This document shows, piece after piece, positions 32,592 through 35,812 of a DNA stretch of 35,812 nucleotides. The position numbers and the translations under genes are program-made. The notes beneath the pieces were generated by a model that was not told where the DNA came from, ran no database searches, and saw only the letters and a program-made list of their open reading frames with translations. Within the stretch, counting starts at the first letter, position 1. Each line of letters begins with the position of its first letter. This stretch comes from CAZOOR01 sp964581505 (lineage in GTDB: Bacteria > Bacteroidota > Ignavibacteria > Kapaibacteriales > UBA2268). Location: positions 1 to 35,812 of the forward strand of contig CAZOOR010000023.1 of assembly GCA_964581505.1 (NCBI GenBank). The letters run 5' to 3'.

Positions 32592-33948
32592 GAATATGAA
32601 AAATTCAATCAAATTTGCATTCTTCTTTTTTGCATTATTTATCGTTACCGAACTCTCTATTGCACAGGTGGATAGGAGTACTTATTACAATAGAGGCAAG
32701 AACTTCTACTACAATTATTTTTACAAGCCGATAAACAATGTTGATAGTATTGATGTCTATACGATGTATAAAGTAGCTTACGATTTATTAAGATTTACTA
32801 AAATGACAGGCACTAATAGTTATATTGCATATCCTGAGTTCGAGATTGAATTTAGAGATGAGGACGGAATAATCCGTAAGCGCATCAAGAAAAAAGATAC
32901 GATTATTGTTGATGATTATAGCCTTATTAATCGTATTGATATTTTCTACTTCGGTTCTATCGAAGCAAAATTAAAATACAAGAAATATACTCCTGTGTTA
33001 TATTTATGGAATGATGTTTCACTAAAACTTGCCGAGAAAGAATTACCGGAATTAGATTTAATGAGTTTTAAAAATGGCACCCGCTTATCCTCACCACTGA
33101 TTTGTTTCCAAGATGATGAAATTGAAGCACCAAATCTTTATCCTTTTTTATTAGATATGAACGCCGCCTTTTCATCTAAGGATATTTTTTTCTATTTTAT
33201 TTCTAATAATATTGAAGGCAATGAAGAATATCAGGCTTCAATTGAATATCTTGATGCAGGACGCAGTAGTATTGACTGGACAGGTAACTCTATAATCAAG
33301 CTAAATACAAAGTTTATTTCCGATAGAATAATTGAATTTAAAAATCACACTCCTAAAAGACCATCGTTCGAACTGACCGGCGGAAATCCGCAAGAACAAG
33401 GTTTCGAGGGAATTGTCAAAATTAAATTCACATCAGACAAAACAGCACCCGGTAAATATAAACTACGCCTATGGAGAAAAAATACACAAGATACCAGCGA
33501 ATTTGATTTTCAGATTATTTGGGACAATCTCTCATACACATTACGTACACCAAATTATGCCGCTGATATTATGTATTTAGTACTTACCGATGACGAATAT
33601 GATGATATTAAATCAGGTTCTGACCGCGAGATTACACATAATATTTACGAATGGTGGCGGAAGCACGACCCTACTCCATTCACAGTTTATAATGAGGCTA
33701 TGGCTGAATTTTTCAGCCGTGCCGATTATGCTTTTTTCAATTTTAAAACCATATATGAAAAGGACGGTGCTCAAACCGACAGAGGCAAAATTCATATTCT
33801 AAATGGTGCACCCGATGAGAAAAAAAGCATTATTGATAAATCGAGTAAGTCTTCGGAAATATGGATTTATCGTAACTTAAAGAAAAAATATATATTTGAA
33901 ACAGATAGCAGTAACCGCATATATTTAAAAGCAATAGAAGATTTATAG
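32584..33948 (+). CDS. GWxTD-domain exported protein with altered GWxTD motif
   Basis: A 454-residue protein with an N-terminal signal peptide ending near residue 25 (SIA, then QVDRST). Two beta-rich halves resemble the extracellular part of GWxTD-domain proteins. The C-terminal domain (about 335-454) shows the family run YEWWRKHDPTPFTVYNEAMAE, FFSRADYAFFNFK, and TDRGKIHILNGAPDE. The namesake GWxTD is G-A-Q-T-D here, so the tryptophan is replaced. The family occurs across Bacteroidota, Ignavibacteria and relatives, often beside secretion or peptidase genes, with no assigned function. I chose the ATG at 32584, eight bases inside ruvX. A second ATG at 32596 is possible. It ends the packed operon, and an AT-rich hairpin follows 140 bases later. 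Confidence 0.85.
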   Translation: MNRNMKNSIKFAFFFFALFIVTELSIAQVDRSTYYNRGKNFYYNYFYKPINNVDSIDVYTMYKVAYDLLRFTKMTGTNSYIAYPEFEIEFRDEDGIIRKRIKKKDTIIVDDYSLINRIDIFYFGSIEAKLKYKKYTPVLYLWNDVSLKLAEKELPELDLMSFKNGTRLSSPLICFQDDEIEAPNLYPFLLDMNAAFSSKDIFFYFISNNIEGNEEYQASIEYLDAGRSSIDWTGNSIIKLNTKFISDRIIEFKNHTPKRPSFELTGGNPQEQGFEGIVKIKFTSDKTAPGKYKLRLWRKNTQDTSEFDFQIIWDNLSYTLRTPNYAADIMYLVLTDDEYDDIKSGSDREITHNIYEWWRKHDPTPFTVYNEAMAEFFSRADYAFFNFKTIYEKDGAQTDRGKIHILNGAPDEKKSIIDKSSKSSEIWIYRNLKKKYIFETDSSNRIYLKAIEDL

Positions 33949-34308
33949 GCTTCTTAATATCGATATTAATCATTAAGTGTTACCGGATATATTTGTTAGG
34001 TTTGACGGAAACAATAGACTGAATTAAACCTTCCCAAAGTTACCAACCTTAACCGAAATATTTGAGACTATTGACAATATCTCCACTAATTAATAAAATT
34101 CAATTTTATTGAATTTTATTAATTTTTTAAAACAGAACAAAATGCTTCTATATCTATTAATACCTTTATTTTACATATAGTTAATAATCTATTAGTAGAT
34201 ATTTAATAATAATATTTTCAATTTTTTTGAGACGTTTTCGGGTTTAATGTGTCTATATAGTAATAGGCAAGTGCAAATTTTGAAAAAGTTGTTTCTGAGG
34301 AGTTGATT
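33949..34308. other. AT-rich 360-base intergenic region
   Basis: Between the GWxTD gene and the last gene. It holds the palindromic hairpin at 34088-34128 (separate entry) and several TTTG-like bits (for example TATATTTG at 33987-33994), but no clearly paired promoter. I saw no coding frame or RNA gene in it. A GAGGAG ribosome site sits at its right edge. Confidence 0.6.
34088..34128 (+). terminator. AT-rich 17-bp perfect hairpin with T-tract
   Basis: AATTAATAAAATTCAAT (34088-34104) pairs perfectly with ATTGAATTTTATTAATT (34108-34124) across TTT, followed by four more T. The stem is very AT-rich, so termination strength is uncertain. It is 140 bases past the GWxTD gene and could end that operon. 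Confidence 0.6.
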
Positions 34309-35812
34309 ATGAAATATTTCAAATTATTTCTAAAGATATTTCTACTGTTAGTAAACGGAGTATCCATACAAGCTAATGCAGAAGATATAAATAGTTTGAC
34401 AAACTTCAAAGCCGAAACAAGTGAAAAAATAAATCAGTATGGTTCTTTCACATACAATAGCTCAGGCAATATTATTCAAATATCCATCAGTTTAAATGAT
34501 ACGACTCATAGCCCTCTGTATATTTATTCATACATCTATGATTCATATCTAAGTAAAATAACGGAGAAGGAAAGTAAAGGAAATAATAATAATTCCAACG
34601 ACCTGCAAAAGAGAATATATTTATTAGATGAAGCTAACAATGTTCATACTCAAATAGTCCAAAGAAATATTGAGAATAAGGGATATTCCAACCAATCAAA
34701 ATTTACATATATTTATGATAATTCCAACAATTTACAGAGAATGACGGAATATTGGAACGATGAAGGATATTGGATGCGGAAAAAATACAAATTCTGGGGC
34801 TACAACGAAAATAATCTTTTTGTATATTTTCTATCGAGAAAATGGAATGGTAAAATATGGAACGATTTGCTCAAAACATATCACTCTTATAATAATGACA
34901 ATAAATTGAACCGAACAATTTTTCTACAATATTATACAGATATTCCTATTCATAATTTCGAGAAATCTAAAACAAATATTGATTATAATAAAAGCGGTTA
35001 CCCTACCCTATCACTAACTACTATTTTGGCTGACGGCAAGACTTATGAAGATAAAAAGATTAAATACAAATATGATATTCATAACAATCTAACTGAATAT
35101 ATGGAATTCAGCAGAGTTGCCGGTAATTTAGTTTTACAAAAATGTACTACTTATGTATATGATAGTAGAGACAATTTGATAGTCGAAAAATGTGAAAATA
35201 GAAATAATGATATATTGACGCCTACATTTCGTTATGATTATACCTACGATAATAGCAGTAATAGAACCGGTAAAATTATATTTAAGTGGTTAAATAAGAA
35301 ATGGAAAAAACAGCTGAAAATTGATAAGAAATATGACGACAGGAACAATTTAACATCAATTACTACAAATATATGGATAGACAATAAATGGAATAATCAT
35401 ACCAGAGTTAAATATGAATACAACCAGTGGAATAATATGATTAGCGGTTTATCAGAAAAGTGGGACAATTCCGTATGGATACCTAATGATATATATTTTT
35501 ATATAAAGCCTAATGAGAACATATTAAATACTCTCAATTACAAATGCAAATTACCTGAGCGTAAAATCGCCGTGTTTGCATATAAAATAAATTTGGATTA
35601 TGAAAATATTACGAAAGTAGAACAGCACAAAAGAATATCTAATCATATAATCATCTCCCCCAACCCCACTACCGACTATATAGATATTGTCATAACGGGT
35701 AACCGCACTCTGAAGGATGCGGTTAAGATGTATGATATGCTGGGCAATGTGGTTTTATCCTCCCCCGCCTGCTCCGCAGGCACCCCCTCCAAAGGAGGAC
35801 ATATTCGGCTTG
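34309..35812 (+). CDS. T9SS-exported YD-repeat-like protein, cut by the window end
   Basis: An open frame of 501 codons without a stop runs off the end, so it is incomplete. A GAGGAG ribosome site (34297-34302) precedes the ATG. The signal peptide is about 1-24 (GVSIQANA). The middle is rich in Asn, Tyr and Trp and has repeat units of the form W-x4-W followed by Y-x-YD-x-x-N-N-L (WNGKIW, WLNKKW, WIDNKW, WDNSVW), like the YD repeats of RHS proteins. The C-terminal type A sorting domain begins ISPNPTTDYIDIVITGN, with AVKMYDMLG, which directs export and surface attachment by T9SS. Past residue 480 the reading frame enters palindromic repeat sequence (SSPACSAG and on), so the true end is lost. 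Confidence 0.8.
   Translation, partial: MKYFKLFLKIFLLLVNGVSIQANAEDINSLTNFKAETSEKINQYGSFTYNSSGNIIQISISLNDTTHSPLYIYSYIYDSYLSKITEKESKGNNNNSNDLQKRIYLLDEANNVHTQIVQRNIENKGYSNQSKFTYIYDNSNNLQRMTEYWNDEGYWMRKKYKFWGYNENNLFVYFLSRKWNGKIWNDLLKTYHSYNNDNKLNRTIFLQYYTDIPIHNFEKSKTNIDYNKSGYPTLSLTTILADGKTYEDKKIKYKYDIHNNLTEYMEFSRVAGNLVLQKCTTYVYDSRDNLIVEKCENRNNDILTPTFRYDYTYDNSSNRTGKIIFKWLNKKWKKQLKIDKKYDDRNNLTSITTNIWIDNKWNNHTRVKYEYNQWNNMISGLSEKWDNSVWIPNDIYFYIKPNENILNTLNYKCKLPERKIAVFAYKINLDYENITKVEQHKRISNHIIISPNPTTDYIDIVITGNRTLKDAVKMYDMLGNVVLSSPACSAGTPSKGGHIRL
35767..35798. repeat. Dispersed palindromic repeat at the right edge
   Basis: Two tandem palindromes: GCCTGC-tcc-GCAGGC (35767-35781) and CCTCC-aaa-GGAGG (35786-35798). 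This GC-rich block differs sharply from the AT-rich gene around it and lies inside the coding frame. It is probably a dispersed repeat and the reason the contig stops here. Confidence 0.55.

Overview
The window reads as a low-GC (by eye roughly 35-40 %) chromosomal contig from a member of the Bacteroidota / FCB group, most plausibly near Kapabacteria, Ignavibacteria or Chlorobiota. The reasons are a type IX secretion (T9SS) C-terminal sorting domain at the right end, a GWxTD-domain protein, a TTTG-N20-TAnnTTTG promoter typical of Bacteroidota sigma factor, a peptidase/beta-propeller/Omp85 fusion, and a DUF2723 membrane protein. The left end (30-53) and right end (35701-35724) encode the same T9SS-tail octapeptide NRTLKDAV, with only synonymous differences. 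The right end also carries palindromic repeat sequence. The window is therefore probably a whole contig broken in dispersed repeats. A run of exactly 100 N (13424-13523) is a scaffold gap inside a gene.

Layout. 300-2953 (-): asnB and pdxJ, overlapping. 3089-4999 (+): DUF2723 / TMEM260-like GT-C glycosyltransferase. 5051-7733 (-): two defence-type nucleases, an EVE-HNH fusion and a YhcG/DUF1016 PD-(D/E)XK nuclease. 7949-14522 (+): glycine C-acetyltransferase and SDR-type threonine dehydrogenase (threonine to glycine plus acetyl-CoA), then two GT-C membrane glycosyltransferases and a gapped O-antigen ligase/polymerase-like protein. 14620-15991 (+): NfeD and QmcA-type SPFH protein, closed by a strong terminator. 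16187-17819 (-): a small monohaem cytochrome c followed by an outer-membrane barrel with its own N-terminal CxxCH, resembling the Cyc2 cytochrome-porin architecture. 17989-19569: compact restriction-modification cassette, with an Xre controller and a frameshifted endonuclease-VII-like nuclease on + and a convergent DNA methyltransferase on -. 19844-21753 (+): hemC-hemB with a strong terminator. 22042-25143 (+): the 1033-residue peptidase/propeller/Omp85 protein. 25214-25432: rpmB with its own promoter and terminator. 25517-33948 (+): a tightly packed run of TPR lipoprotein, VWA protein, ispF, histidine kinase, ruvX and GWxTD protein. 34309-end (+): a repetitive T9SS-exported protein cut by the window edge.

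The genes fall into housekeeping (pdxJ, hemCB, rpmB, ispF, ruvX, asnB), cell-surface construction (GT-C proteins, ligase, NfeD/QmcA, Omp85 fusion, T9SS cargo), and accessory blocks (two defence loci and the cytochrome-porin pair). The most noteworthy items are the putative electron conduit at 16187-17819, the metallopeptidase-propeller-Omp85 fusion, the restriction cassette whose nuclease is split by one missing A, and the EVE-HNH/YhcG pair. No tRNA, rRNA, CRISPR array or insertion-sequence transposase was recognised.
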